The position numbers were made by a program, and so were the translations under genes. From contig JAETOO010000001.1 in assembly GCA_021771715.1 (NCBI GenBank), positions 310,001-374,000 of the forward strand: a stretch of 64,000 nt of DNA. Reading direction: 5' to 3'. Of this stretch, positions 16,035-24,192 are shown piece by piece. This DNA is from Oscillospiraceae bacterium (lineage in GTDB: Bacteria; Bacillota; Clostridia; Lachnospirales; Lachnospiraceae). The notes under the pieces were generated by a model. The model did no database searches. It worked only from the letters and a program-made list of their open reading frames with translations, and had not been told where the DNA came from. Each line of letters starts with the position of its first letter. Position 1 is the stretch's first letter.

Positions 16035-18110
16035 TCACTTTGCTTCGCCCGGCAAGTATCCCATCTGTTCCATCGCATCCGCATACGTCTCATGCCCGAG
16101 TGCTGCCGCACAGAATCCAAAGGCCTCCTCTTTCAAAGTGGAACTCTCTGAAATCACAAATACAGACGTATCGCCGCTCTCCTCCTCGGTTCCGTAGGCC
16201 AGTCCTCTGTCTTTTTCGAGCACTTTGACAACGGGAAGCGGTTTCTCTGTGCTCTGCAGATACGGCGTCAGATCTGCGTAGCATTCCCCCAGCGGCGCAC
16301 CGTCAAAATCCATCTCCAGCACTTCCTTGACCCCCAGGAAAATATCCGCCCCGGCATCTACCATCTCCATTTTTTTCGCATCCACCACCGCGGAGTTGTG
16401 CGCAGTATCCCTCGAAATCAGCTGTACATGCAGATGCTCATTGGAATACGATTTTGCCGCAGCCGCCAGCCACTGATAGAGCGGATAGTCCTCTCCCAGC
16501 CCCCAGTCACCATATGAAACCGTGAGCACCTGCTTCTCCGGCACATCTGCGTGTCCGTTTTCGTCTGAACACTGATTCCGAAATGCAGCGTCCGTCACCG
16601 CTTTCTGCGTGCACTCGCGGAAGGCTTTCGAGGCCTCGCCGGAAAGGGACAGGACGTCCTTTTCCTCGCCGCACAGCATTTTATAGGTGTATTCCGCCCA
16701 TACTGCCGAGGTCTTCAGCTGATTTTTCCAGCATCTTGTGACACCGGATGCCGGGAAATCATCTGTCAGGTATATGGACCCGTCTCCGCTCACATAATTG
16801 CCCTGAAATGCGCGCAGAAGCGCAGTCGCTTCCGCAGGATAGCGCGTGTTTGCATTGACCGCCACAGACTGGGTAATCATCGCGCGCACTGCTCCATCCC
16901 GGGACGGGATGCTGAAAAACACCAGATCCTTCTCGTCCTCAAACAGTGCCATGTTCTGCGCAGCCTTTGACTTGTTCGTGAGCATGCATCCGCTGAGCAT
17001 GCTCACTCCCGACGAGAGTGCTTCGTAAGGGGCAAAAAAGCTGCTGCTGTCACCTGACCTTTGGCGCGTTTCCGCCAGAAGCGTCTGCAGCCGGTCCGTT
17101 TCCCCTTCCCCTGCCGCATCCTCTCCGTGATTCTCCTCCTGCTCCGCGTCAGCCATGCGATTTTCTCCCTGCTCAGCATTCTCCGTCTGATCTCCGCGTT
17201 GTCCGGCACAGCACGCCTCGATCCAATCTACATCGGCCGCGTTTTCAAAAATCGTCTTTCCGGTCGCATCGGCTGCCTCCTGAAAAGCTTCCAGAAATGC
17301 ATCCAGGCTCTCATAGCTCTGCTCTGTGTCAATCCCGGCCGCTTCCAGCGTATCCCGCAGCCCGAACACGGCAGGGCACTGGATATAGACCGGCAGCACA
17401 TACTGCCTGCCGTCCACCTGCCCGGCCTCCAGCGTTCCCGGCAGATAGCTCAGCTTGCCGACCACGTACGTCTCGACGTTCCCGATCTCCGCCAGATACC
17501 CGGATTCCATCAGGTACTCCGGGCTGACTCCGTTCGCCTCGTCCATAAAGATCAGATCCGGGCCGCCACCGCCGTCCAGCTCGCGCAGCAACTCCTCCTC
17601 AAACTGCTCCGGCGTCAGATAACTCTTGTCGACAAGCCGCCACGTCAATTCCGGAAAATACTCCTCATAGCCCGGCATGTCAGAGCCGAACGCATAGCTG
17701 TACAGCGCCTCCCGCACAACTGCCTCACTGTCTGCATCCAACCAAATCGTAATCTCCGGCACCGCATCCGCTTCCGATGCAGTCTCCTCTATTACTTCTG
17801 GCACTGTCGCCTCTGCTGTTTCTGATGCAGTTCCTTCTATTGCTCCTGACACTGCCGCCTCTGCCGTTTCCGACGCAGTCTCCTCTATTACTTCTGACAC
17901 TGCCATCTCTGACGCTTCCGATGCCGTCCTCTCTATTGCTTCTGACACTGCTGCCTCTGCTGTTTCCGACGCAGTCTCCTCTATCACTTCCGACTCTGCC
18001 ACTTCCGATATAATTTCCGCTCTCGCTTCCACCTCTGCTACCGCCGCGCCGTCGAACACCCCCGCGGCCAAGCCGACTCCCAAGCATGCCGCCAACCATT
18101 TTCTTCTCAT
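16035..18110 (-). CDS. Large solute-binding-like exported protein with N-terminal repeat region
   Basis: A 691-residue protein. After the signal sequence (WLAACLGVGLAAGVFDGAA) comes an acidic 16-residue repeat (SEVIEETASETAEAAV, about five copies, residues 33-112), then a binding-protein-like domain (PEITIWLDADSEAVVREALY, GGGPDLIFMDEANGVSPEYL, GRQYVLPVYIQCPAVFGLRD). A second, shorter binding-like segment begins near VLTVSYGDWGLGEDYPLYQW and contains ADIFLGVKEVLEMDFDGAPL. The following 686-residue neighbour has the same two-part plan, so the two genes are probably paralogues. There is no lipobox. It may be a receptor-type partner for the ECF pair rather than a transport protein. Confidence 0.7.
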   Translation of the reverse strand: MRRKWLAACLGVGLAAGVFDGAAVAEVEARAEIISEVAESEVIEETASETAEAAVSEAIERTASEASEMAVSEVIEETASETAEAAVSGAIEGTASETAEATVPEVIEETASEADAVPEITIWLDADSEAVVREALYSYAFGSDMPGYEEYFPELTWRLVDKSYLTPEQFEEELLRELDGGGGPDLIFMDEANGVSPEYLMESGYLAEIGNVETYVVGKLSYLPGTLEAGQVDGRQYVLPVYIQCPAVFGLRDTLEAAGIDTEQSYESLDAFLEAFQEAADATGKTIFENAADVDWIEACCAGQRGDQTENAEQGENRMADAEQEENHGEDAAGEGETDRLQTLLAETRQRSGDSSSFFAPYEALSSGVSMLSGCMLTNKSKAAQNMALFEDEKDLVFFSIPSRDGAVRAMITQSVAVNANTRYPAEATALLRAFQGNYVSGDGSIYLTDDFPASGVTRCWKNQLKTSAVWAEYTYKMLCGEEKDVLSLSGEASKAFRECTQKAVTDAAFRNQCSDENGHADVPEKQVLTVSYGDWGLGEDYPLYQWLAAAAKSYSNEHLHVQLISRDTAHNSAVVDAKKMEMVDAGADIFLGVKEVLEMDFDGAPLGECYADLTPYLQSTEKPLPVVKVLEKDRGLAYGTEEESGDTSVFVISESSTLKEEAFGFCAAALGHETYADAMEQMGYLPGEAK
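17773..18012. repeat. 48-nt x 5 in-gene tandem repeat
   Basis: Codes for the acidic 16-residue repeats near the N-terminus of the 691-residue binding-like protein. The unit is a multiple of three, so copy number can change without a frameshift. Confidence 0.9.
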
Positions 18111-18260
18111 TCCATCTAAACCCTCCTTTTTATTCTCACAAGCAGTGCTCCGGCTGCCATGCTCACATCAGCATCTGACAACTGCCGCATAAGTTGCTGA
18201 GTGCCGGCAACACACATTTAGCACCAGCCAAATCGAAACGTAGCCCACACATCCCGCTGC

Positions 18261-20321
18261 TCACGGTAAACTATCTGATTTCTCTCCCGCCTCGCGCATC
18301 AGAACCGGCTCCTCTCCGATACGTGCTGCCATTTTTTCGTATTCATCCCTGCTCAGGCACAATCTGATAAATTCCAGCGCCTCCTCGGGGAGCTCTGTCT
18401 TTGCGGAGACGATAAAGCCGCTGACCAGCGTCGTCTCCTCCAGGTACGGGATGTGCATCAGCGCGCTCTGTTCCCCGGCCTCCAGGGCGCCCTCTTTCCA
18501 CGCAAGCCCGGACAGCCCGCTCTCATCCAGGAGCGGCCGGTAATCCAGCACATGCTCTGCCGTATCCTCATAGCCCAGCCAGACCACCGTCCGGTAGAGC
18601 ACCGTGATATCGGCGGCGGTATCCATCAGCAGCAGTCTCTCATACCACTCATCCGTCTCTCCTCTGCACACCTCCACATGGATTCCGTGCTCTGCCTCAA
18701 ACTCCTCCGCCGCCCCGATAATCCATTCATACAAAGGCCCTTCCTCGCCCAGGCCGTCGTCCGGCACCATCACACTCAAGGCCTTTTCGCTGCCTGTCCC
18801 GGCACACTCACCCTCCGACACCGAAGAGCGCTCGCTGCACGACGTCTCCAGCAGCGGAACATACTCGCTGCACGACGTCTCCGACACCGGAACGTACTCG
18901 CCGCACGACGTCTCCGACACCGGAACGTGCTCACTGCACGACGTCTCCGACACCGGAACCTGCCCACCGCACGATGTCTCCGGCAGCGGAAAGTTCCCGC
19001 AGTATGACGTCTCCACAAGCTTCGACGTCACCTTTGCATACCTCCATCCGGCGTTGTTCCCCAGGGAATTTGTCTCCTGCCACCCGAACGGTACCAGGGA
19101 AACCGCCTGCTCGATCAGACCTGTCCAGTCATATGCTTTTGCCACCGGCAGGTTCACCGCGCAGTTGTGCTGGCGCTTCTGGAAAAACGCGTTCAGCGCC
19201 GCATACGCTGCCTCCAGGTTGGAGGAATGTCTGTTGACCGCCACGGCCTGCCGCAGCACCGCCTGCATTTGGCCGTCCAGCCGCCGAAGCGGGAGAAAGA
19301 CGACCGTTTCCTCCTCCGGCAGCATCGCGGCCTGCACCGCCATACGCCGGTAGTCCCGGATACCGGCTGTCAGAAACAAACACGTTCCCGCCGCAGAGTC
19401 CTCGCCGGCCTGCAGGCTGCTCTTTGCTGTCCCTCTGACATCGCTGCCGTCTTCCGCAAAGTCTTCTTCTGCTTGCCTGCCGTCTTCCACAGAACCTTCT
19501 TCTGCCTGCTTGCCGTCTCCCGCAAAGCCTTCTCCTGTCCGCCTGTCGTCCTCCTCTTCAGAACGATTCTGCCCGGACACTCCCGCCTTCAATGCTTCCA
19601 CATCCGCCCGCAGCTCCTCGCTCCAGTCCGCCTCGTCCCCGATGTACTGCTCCAGCCGCTCAAGAAAATCGCAGGAATCAAACGGGCTCTCCCCGGTCTG
19701 TTCCTGATACGCCGCGGCCACCTCAAACAGCCGCTCGATGTCCCACAGTTCCTCCTCCGTGACTCCCGCCTGCGCGAGCCGCTCCTGCGTCGTGACCAGC
19801 ACCGGAAGGTCGACAGACACCGGAATCAGGTACTGCTCTCCATCCATCTGCCCCGACTCTAAAATGCCCTCGCAAAAATCCGAGGCTGTGTACACGCTCT
19901 TCCCGCTCTCCAGCCATCCGTCCAGGCCAGCGAGATATCCCTGCTCCACAAATTCCGCCGGATCCTCACAGCTATACGCATCCAGAAATACGAGATCCGG
20001 CCCCTTTCCCTCCTGCAGCTCCGAGCGGAGCTGGCTGCGATACTCCTCCGCCGAGAGGGCGCTCTTATCCACCAGGTTCCAGTTCACAAGCGGATAGTTG
20101 TCCTCCTCACCCGAGTACTGTGCGACCTCGCTCAGATTTTTGTACATCGCGACCATCGCCCGGACATACATCTGGTTCTCCCGGTCCAGGTAAACCGTGA
20201 TCTCCGGCACGCCCTTTTCCCCGGGACGGCGCATTCTGACAGCCGCTGCCGCCGCCAAAACAAGCAGCAAACCAGTGACCAGGAGGAACACGCCTCTCTT
20301 CCTTCTCTTTCTCCGTCTCAT
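18261..20321 (-). CDS. Large solute-binding-like protein with two internal repeat tracts
   Basis: A 686-residue protein. The N-terminal basic stretch RRRKRRKRG is followed by a single hydrophobic helix (VFLLVTGLLLVLAAAAAV), which may be an uncleaved anchor. Then a binding-like domain (PEITVYLDRENQMYVRAMVA, GKGPDLVFLDAYSCEDPAEF, GEQYLIPVSVDLPVLVTTQE), an 11-residue repeat tract (QAEEGSVEDGR-like), more of the domain, a 12-residue Cys-containing repeat tract (PVSETSCSEYV) and a second binding-like segment (LSVMVPDDGLGEEGPLYEWI). It shares this plan with the next gene. It follows the anti-sigma-like gene by 15 nt, pointing to shared control. Confidence 0.7.
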   Translation of the reverse strand: MRRRKRRKRGVFLLVTGLLLVLAAAAAVRMRRPGEKGVPEITVYLDRENQMYVRAMVAMYKNLSEVAQYSGEEDNYPLVNWNLVDKSALSAEEYRSQLRSELQEGKGPDLVFLDAYSCEDPAEFVEQGYLAGLDGWLESGKSVYTASDFCEGILESGQMDGEQYLIPVSVDLPVLVTTQERLAQAGVTEEELWDIERLFEVAAAYQEQTGESPFDSCDFLERLEQYIGDEADWSEELRADVEALKAGVSGQNRSEEEDDRRTGEGFAGDGKQAEEGSVEDGRQAEEDFAEDGSDVRGTAKSSLQAGEDSAAGTCLFLTAGIRDYRRMAVQAAMLPEEETVVFLPLRRLDGQMQAVLRQAVAVNRHSSNLEAAYAALNAFFQKRQHNCAVNLPVAKAYDWTGLIEQAVSLVPFGWQETNSLGNNAGWRYAKVTSKLVETSYCGNFPLPETSCGGQVPVSETSCSEHVPVSETSCGEYVPVSETSCSEYVPLLETSCSERSSVSEGECAGTGSEKALSVMVPDDGLGEEGPLYEWIIGAAEEFEAEHGIHVEVCRGETDEWYERLLLMDTAADITVLYRTVVWLGYEDTAEHVLDYRPLLDESGLSGLAWKEGALEAGEQSALMHIPYLEETTLVSGFIVSAKTELPEEALEFIRLCLSRDEYEKMAARIGEEPVLMREAGEKSDSLP
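18836..19015. repeat. 36-nt x 5 in-gene tandem repeat (Cys-containing)
   Basis: Codes for 12-residue units of the type PVSETSCSEYV, one cysteine each, in the 686-residue binding-like protein. Units are near-identical (forward core GCACGACGTCTCCGACACCG). Confidence 0.9.
19444..19545. repeat. 33-nt x 3 in-gene tandem repeat
   Basis: A second, more diverged array in the same gene, coding for FAGDGKQAEEG / SVEDGRQAEED / FAEDG units of 11 residues. Edges are approximate. Confidence 0.65.
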
Positions 20322-20336
20322 AGCTTCCCCTTTGGC

Positions 20337-21005
20337 CTATTGCCCGGCCGCCTCTTCCTGGGCCCCGACCTCCTGCATCCGGATCACCGTCAGGTACCCC
20401 GGCCGCTCAATCAGCACTACCTCTATCTTTTCCGAAAAACAATACTGTCCCTCGACCAGCACATCGCACGCGACCCTGGCCGCGATCTCATACCCTCTGC
20501 GCACTGCGTCCACCGCCCGCACCGTGATCTCGACCTCCGGCATCACCGGACGGTCCGGCCTGTAATACTCCATAATCTTATCCTTGAAATAATAGGCCGC
20601 CTGGAGCGTATTCGTGTTCAGCTGCCAGCCATCCCCGGTGTTCTCCTCCCCGGTGTACAGCACAACACGGCTCTCCATAAACTCCTTCAGCACCTCGGAC
20701 GTCCGGCTGGCCACTTTCTCCTCTACTTCCCCCGTCTCCTTCACCTGCGGGGAGATCGTGTAGATCACCCGGTTCAGGATCGGTATATCCGCCGCGTAGG
20801 AGGGAAACTCCGTAAAAAACAGGAGCACACACAGAAAAACAGCCGCCGCGCTGCCGCAGACCCACGAGACGCGCTGCCAGATCCGCGCTCCCGCTCTCGA
20901 TCCGCTTCTCCCCTGCCAGGCCGCAATCTCCTCAAGCGTCTGGTCGATCCGCTCCTCATAATGGCGCGGCATCTGCGGAAAATTTTCTCTCAGATATCTC
21001 TTCAC
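20337..21005 (-). CDS. Membrane anti-sigma-like protein
   Basis: A 222-residue protein with a cytoplasmic N-terminal helix-rich part (RHYEERIDQTLEEIAAWQG), one membrane helix (SWVCGSAAAVFLCVLLFFTEF, about 48-68), and an outside domain with SYAADIPILNRVIYTISP. This plan is that of the DUF4179-like anti-sigma factors next to ECF genes. It uses a GTG start at 21005 with AAGGAGAGG upstream. It is the second gene after the sigma factor, and the gene after it codes for an exported binding-like protein. The sigma-binding function is inferred from position. Confidence 0.65.
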   Translation of the reverse strand: MKRYLRENFPQMPRHYEERIDQTLEEIAAWQGRSGSRAGARIWQRVSWVCGSAAAVFLCVLLFFTEFPSYAADIPILNRVIYTISPQVKETGEVEEKVASRTSEVLKEFMESRVVLYTGEENTGDGWQLNTNTLQAAYYFKDKIMEYYRPDRPVMPEVEITVRAVDAVRRGYEIAARVACDVLVEGQYCFSEKIEVVLIERPGYLTVIRMQEVGAQEEAAGQ

Positions 21006-21045
21006 AGCCTTCCTCTCCTTTCTTCTTCATTCCAGCTCTTCCTGC

Positions 21046-21531
21046 CTACTCTAAAATCCGGCGAAGCGCTTTCCGCGTCCGCGACAGCCTGCTCTTGACC
21101 GTACCTATAGGCTCCTCCAGAAGCTCTGCGATCTCCCGGAGCTTGTAGCCCTCCAGGTGGAACAGCAGGAGCGCCAGCCGGTCCTTCTCGCCAAGGCCCT
21201 TCAGCGCATTCCACAGATCGACATCCGGCGGCTTGAAGTCCTCCGACACCTCCCAGTCCTCCTGCGGAATCTGCCTGCTGCCCTGCTTTGCATAGTCAAA
21301 GCACTCATTTTGCAGAATTTTCAGCATCCACACCCGGAATTTCCGCGGGTCCCGCAAATGCTCCAGATTTTCATACGCCTTTAAAATCGCGTTCGCCGTC
21401 GCGTCCTCCGCATCCCACTCGTTGTGCAAAATCGACAGCGCGACATAAAACATTGTACTTTTCATCGACTGCACCTGCTCTGTGAACCAGGTGCCATCCT
21501 TCTTTTTTCCCAACATAATCCGTCCCTGCAT
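21046..21531 (-). CDS. ECF-type RNA polymerase sigma factor
   Basis: A sigma-70 family factor of about 161 residues. Region 2 is at about 20-75 (MFYVALSILHNEWDAEDATANAILKAYENL then FRVWMLKILQNECFDYAK). Region 4 is at about 105-160 (GLGEKDRLALLLFHLEGYKLREIAELLEEPIGTVKSRLSRTRKALRRIL). The start at 21531 is fixed by AGGAGAGAA; the longer frame to 21618 has none. It heads a same-strand run with the anti-sigma-like protein and three binding-like proteins, so it probably controls itself and perhaps this run. Confidence 0.9.
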   Translation of the reverse strand: MQGRIMLGKKKDGTWFTEQVQSMKSTMFYVALSILHNEWDAEDATANAILKAYENLEHLRDPRKFRVWMLKILQNECFDYAKQGSRQIPQEDWEVSEDFKPPDVDLWNALKGLGEKDRLALLLFHLEGYKLREIAELLEEPIGTVKSRLSRTRKALRRILE

Positions 21532-21546
21532 TTCTCTCCTATATAA

Positions 21547-21577
21547 TATAGACTGCACGAAACAGAAAAAGGTTGCA
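21547..21577 (-). promoter_or_regulatory. Candidate autoregulated ECF promoter
   Basis: On the minus strand TGCAACC followed by TTTTT (21571-21577), then about 17 nt, then GTCTATA (21547-21553), just before the ribosome-binding site. The AAC-containing -35 with a T-run and a GTC-containing -10 resemble ECF promoters. The site of transcription start is not shown. Confidence 0.5.
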
Positions 21578-21724
21578 AGGAAAACATTAAAATTTTTCTT
21601 GACTTTTTTCATCAGCATCGTATAATTAGGTAATAATTGTTGCGCAACACACGTTTCTTTTTCGGTCGCATACTCTTACGCCGCAGAGAATTGCATGCGC
21701 CCGGTACATCCGAACGACAGAAAA

Positions 21725-21991
21725 GCGCAAATCCTGAAAATTATCTGCGGTTCGTGCGCCGGAAAGAATAAAAAGAACGCACAGACCCTGAAAATTATCT
21801 GCGATCCGTGCGACGAAAAGAGTAAAGGAACACACAGATCCGGAACATTGCCTGCGATCCGTACGACAGAAAGAGTAAAAGAACGCACAGACCCTGAAAA
21901 TTACATGCGATCCGTGCGACGGAAAGAGTGAAAAGAACGCACAGATCCTAAAAGTTGCCTGCGGTTCGTGCGACGGAAAGGAAGGAAAGAG
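21725..21991. repeat. 53-54-nt x 5 tandem repeat upstream of tetR
   Basis: Five units (starting near 21725, 21778, 21831, 21884, 21938) share the cores CGCACAGACCCTGAAAATTA and TGCGATCCGTGCGAC followed by a purine-rich GGAAAGAGT. The last unit ends directly at the ATG of the TetR gene, and its GGAAAGGAAGGAAAGAG is that gene's ribosome-binding site. The unit is not a fixed multiple of three. Confidence 0.9.
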
Positions 21992-22576
21992 ATGCCGCCA
22001 AAGTTCAAGTTTACAAGAGATGAAATTACCGCTGCCGCTCTGGACATCACACGCAGGGAGGGGCCGTCCGGCCTGACTGCCAGGGCGCTCGCGGCCGAGC
22101 TCGGCTGTTCGGTCAAGCCGATTTTCGGGCTGTTCAAAAATATGGAGGAGGTGCAGCAGAAGGTCTATGATTCCGCATACGCGCTGTACCGGCGCTACCT
22201 GCGGGAGGACATGGCGAAGGGCGCCTATCCTCCGTACAAAGCAAGCGGTATGGCGTACATCCGCTTTGCACGGGATGAAAAGCTGCTCTTCAAATTGCTC
22301 TTCATGCGCGACCGGAGCCACGAGCAGCCGGAGGACAACCCGGAGGAGCTAAAGCCGCTGATCGAGCTGATCCAACAAAATCTGGGACTTGGCGAGGCCG
22401 ATGCCTACCTGTTCCACCTGGAAATGTGGATCTTCGTGCACGGCATCGCGACGATGATCGCCACCTCCTACCTGGAGTGGGACGACACGCTGATCAGCAA
22501 GGTGCTGACGGACGCCTACATGGGACTGAGACATCGCTACACGGAGCAGCCGGATGCTCCGACACAGAGGGGGTGA
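21992..22576 (+). CDS. TetR/AcrR-family regulator
   Basis: A 194-residue regulator. The N-terminal HTH domain reads TRDEITAAALDITRREGPSGLTARALAAELGCSVKPIFGLFKNMEE (about 6-51), and a C-terminal ligand-binding part follows. It ends seven bases before an ABC-2 ATPase gene and so is likely the local repressor of that exporter. The start is at 21992; the frame is open for eight more codons into the repeat array. Confidence 0.88.
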   Translation: MPPKFKFTRDEITAAALDITRREGPSGLTARALAAELGCSVKPIFGLFKNMEEVQQKVYDSAYALYRRYLREDMAKGAYPPYKASGMAYIRFARDEKLLFKLLFMRDRSHEQPEDNPEELKPLIELIQQNLGLGEADAYLFHLEMWIFVHGIATMIATSYLEWDDTLISKVLTDAYMGLRHRYTEQPDAPTQRG

Positions 22577-22582
22577 ACCGCA

Positions 22583-23311
22583 ATGGATGCAATCATGACA
22601 CGATCACTGACCAAACGCTACAAGGATGTGACCGCCGTCGACGGCCTGGATCTGACCGTTCGGCAGGGGGAACTGTTCTCCCTCCTCGGCGTGAACGGCG
22701 CGGGAAAGACGACCACCATCAAGATGCTCTCCTGCCTGACGAGACCGACGAGCGGCGATGCCTTTTTGAACGGACACAGCATCACCTCGGACACGGCGGA
22801 AATCAAGCGTATGATCGGCGTGTCTCCGCAGGAGACGGCTGTCGCGCCCAATCTGACCGTGCAGGAAAATCTGGAGCTGATGTGCGGCGTGCACGGTTTT
22901 TCAAGGGAAAAACGAGCGCAAAAGATCCGTGAGCTCTCTGCACAGTTTGGGCTCACACCGATTTTAAAGAAGCGGGCCGGGAAGCTCTCAGGCGGCTGGC
23001 AGCGCAGAGTCAGCCTCGCTATGGCGCTCATCAGCGAGCCTGAGATTCTGTTTTTGGATGAGCCGACCCTGGGCCTGGACGTGCTTGCGAGGAGCGAGCT
23101 GTGGGATGTCATCCGCGCCCTGAAGGGCAGGGTCACAATCATTCTGACCACGCACTACCTCGAAGAGGCGGAAGCCCTCTCAGACCACATCGGTATCATG
23201 AAGGACGGCAGACTTCTCGTGCTCGGGACAGCCGATGAGATCAAGGCAAGCACCGGGGTGGAAAAATTTGAGGACGCGTTCATCGCGGCGGTAAAGGGGG
23301 AACTGAGATGA
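22583..23311 (+). CDS. ABC-2-type exporter ATPase
   Basis: A 242-residue nucleotide-binding subunit (DrrA/CcmA-like). Walker A GVNGAGKTTT, the Q-loop VSPQET, signature LSGGWQRR (the Q of LSGGQ replaced by W), Walker B EILFLDEPTLGLD and H-loop TTHYLEEAE are visible. It overlaps the permease gene by four bases (ATGA). The exported compound is unknown. Confidence 0.92.
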   Translation: MDAIMTRSLTKRYKDVTAVDGLDLTVRQGELFSLLGVNGAGKTTTIKMLSCLTRPTSGDAFLNGHSITSDTAEIKRMIGVSPQETAVAPNLTVQENLELMCGVHGFSREKRAQKIRELSAQFGLTPILKKRAGKLSGGWQRRVSLAMALISEPEILFLDEPTLGLDVLARSELWDVIRALKGRVTIILTTHYLEEAEALSDHIGIMKDGRLLVLGTADEIKASTGVEKFEDAFIAAVKGELR

Positions 23312-24042
23312 GACTACTTACGTTTTCAGGCAGAACGGCAAAAGAAATCCTCCGCGACCCTCTGAACATCGGATTCGGCCTGGGATTTCCCCTGATTCTG
23401 ATCCTGCTCCTCTCTGCAATACAGGCGAACATTCCTGTCAGCCTGTTTGAGATTGCGAGCCTGACTCCCGGCATCACGGTATTCGGGCTCTCTTTCCTGA
23501 CGCTCTTTTCCGCCACGCTCATCGCGAAGGACCGGGAGAGCGCGCTCCTGCAGAGGCTTTACACGACGCCGCTCACAGCTGCGGATTTCATTTTCGGGTA
23601 TACCCTGCCGATCCTCCCGATCGCCGCGGCGCAGAGCGTGGTCTGCTATATCGTCGCTGTATTGCTCGGGCTGCCCCTGACTGTGACGATCGTGTATGCC
23701 GTGCTGTCTCTGCTGCCCGCCTCCGTGTTCTTCATCGCACTGGGACTGCTCTGCGGAAGCATCTTCCACACAAAGCAGGTCGGCGGCATCTGCGGCGCAC
23801 TGCTGACGAACCTGACCGCCTGGCTCTCGGGAGTCTGGTTTGACCTCGACCTTGTGGGCGGCCTCTTCAAGAAGATCGCCTACGCGCTGCCGTTTGTGCA
23901 CGCCGTCGAGCTCGAGCGGGCTATGCTTCACGCCGACTATCCAGCCGCGCTGCCGCACCTGCTCTGGGTGCTCGGGTATGCGGTGGTTGTGACAGCGGCG
24001 GCGGTTCTGCTGTTTTTGCGGCAGATGAGGGAGAAGGCGTAG
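23308..24042 (+). CDS. ABC-2-type exporter permease
   Basis: A 244-residue membrane subunit with about six helices (for example PLILILLLSAIQ, ITVFGLSFLTLFSATL, AAQSVVCYIVAVLL and VLGYAVVVTAAAVLLFL). It carries the typical LIAKDRESALLQRLYTTPLTAADF loop of ABC-2 permeases. It pairs with the ATPase upstream. A hairpin element 10 nt after the stop may act as a terminator. Confidence 0.9.
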   Translation: MRLLTFSGRTAKEILRDPLNIGFGLGFPLILILLLSAIQANIPVSLFEIASLTPGITVFGLSFLTLFSATLIAKDRESALLQRLYTTPLTAADFIFGYTLPILPIAAAQSVVCYIVAVLLGLPLTVTIVYAVLSLLPASVFFIALGLLCGSIFHTKQVGGICGALLTNLTAWLSGVWFDLDLVGGLFKKIAYALPFVHAVELERAMLHADYPAALPHLLWVLGYAVVVTAAAVLLFLRQMREKA

Positions 24043-24052
24043 TTGACTTCAA

Positions 24053-24160
24053 GGGGAGAGGGTGTTGCAAAATGCGGCAAATCCACGATGACTGGTATCT
24101 GTGCGACTGAGCGTATACCAGTAGTGGTAGTTGCCAACAATTTTGCAGCATCCTCTCCCC
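24053..24160. repeat. Hairpin element, copy 1 (94-bp core at 24060-24153)
   Basis: The core begins GGGTGTTGCAAAA and ends TTTTGCAGCATCC, with inner paired blocks GGCAA/TTGCC, CCAC/GTGG and CTGGTAT/ATACCAG, so most of it folds into one long imperfect hairpin. In this copy the pairing continues into the flanks (GGGGAGAGG/CCTCTCCCC). A second copy of the same core length is at 57728-57821. No ORF. A small palindromic element (MITE-like) or a bidirectional terminator. Confidence 0.85.
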
Positions 24161-24192
24161 CTGCCTGAACTATCTATTCGGTTGCTGATGCA

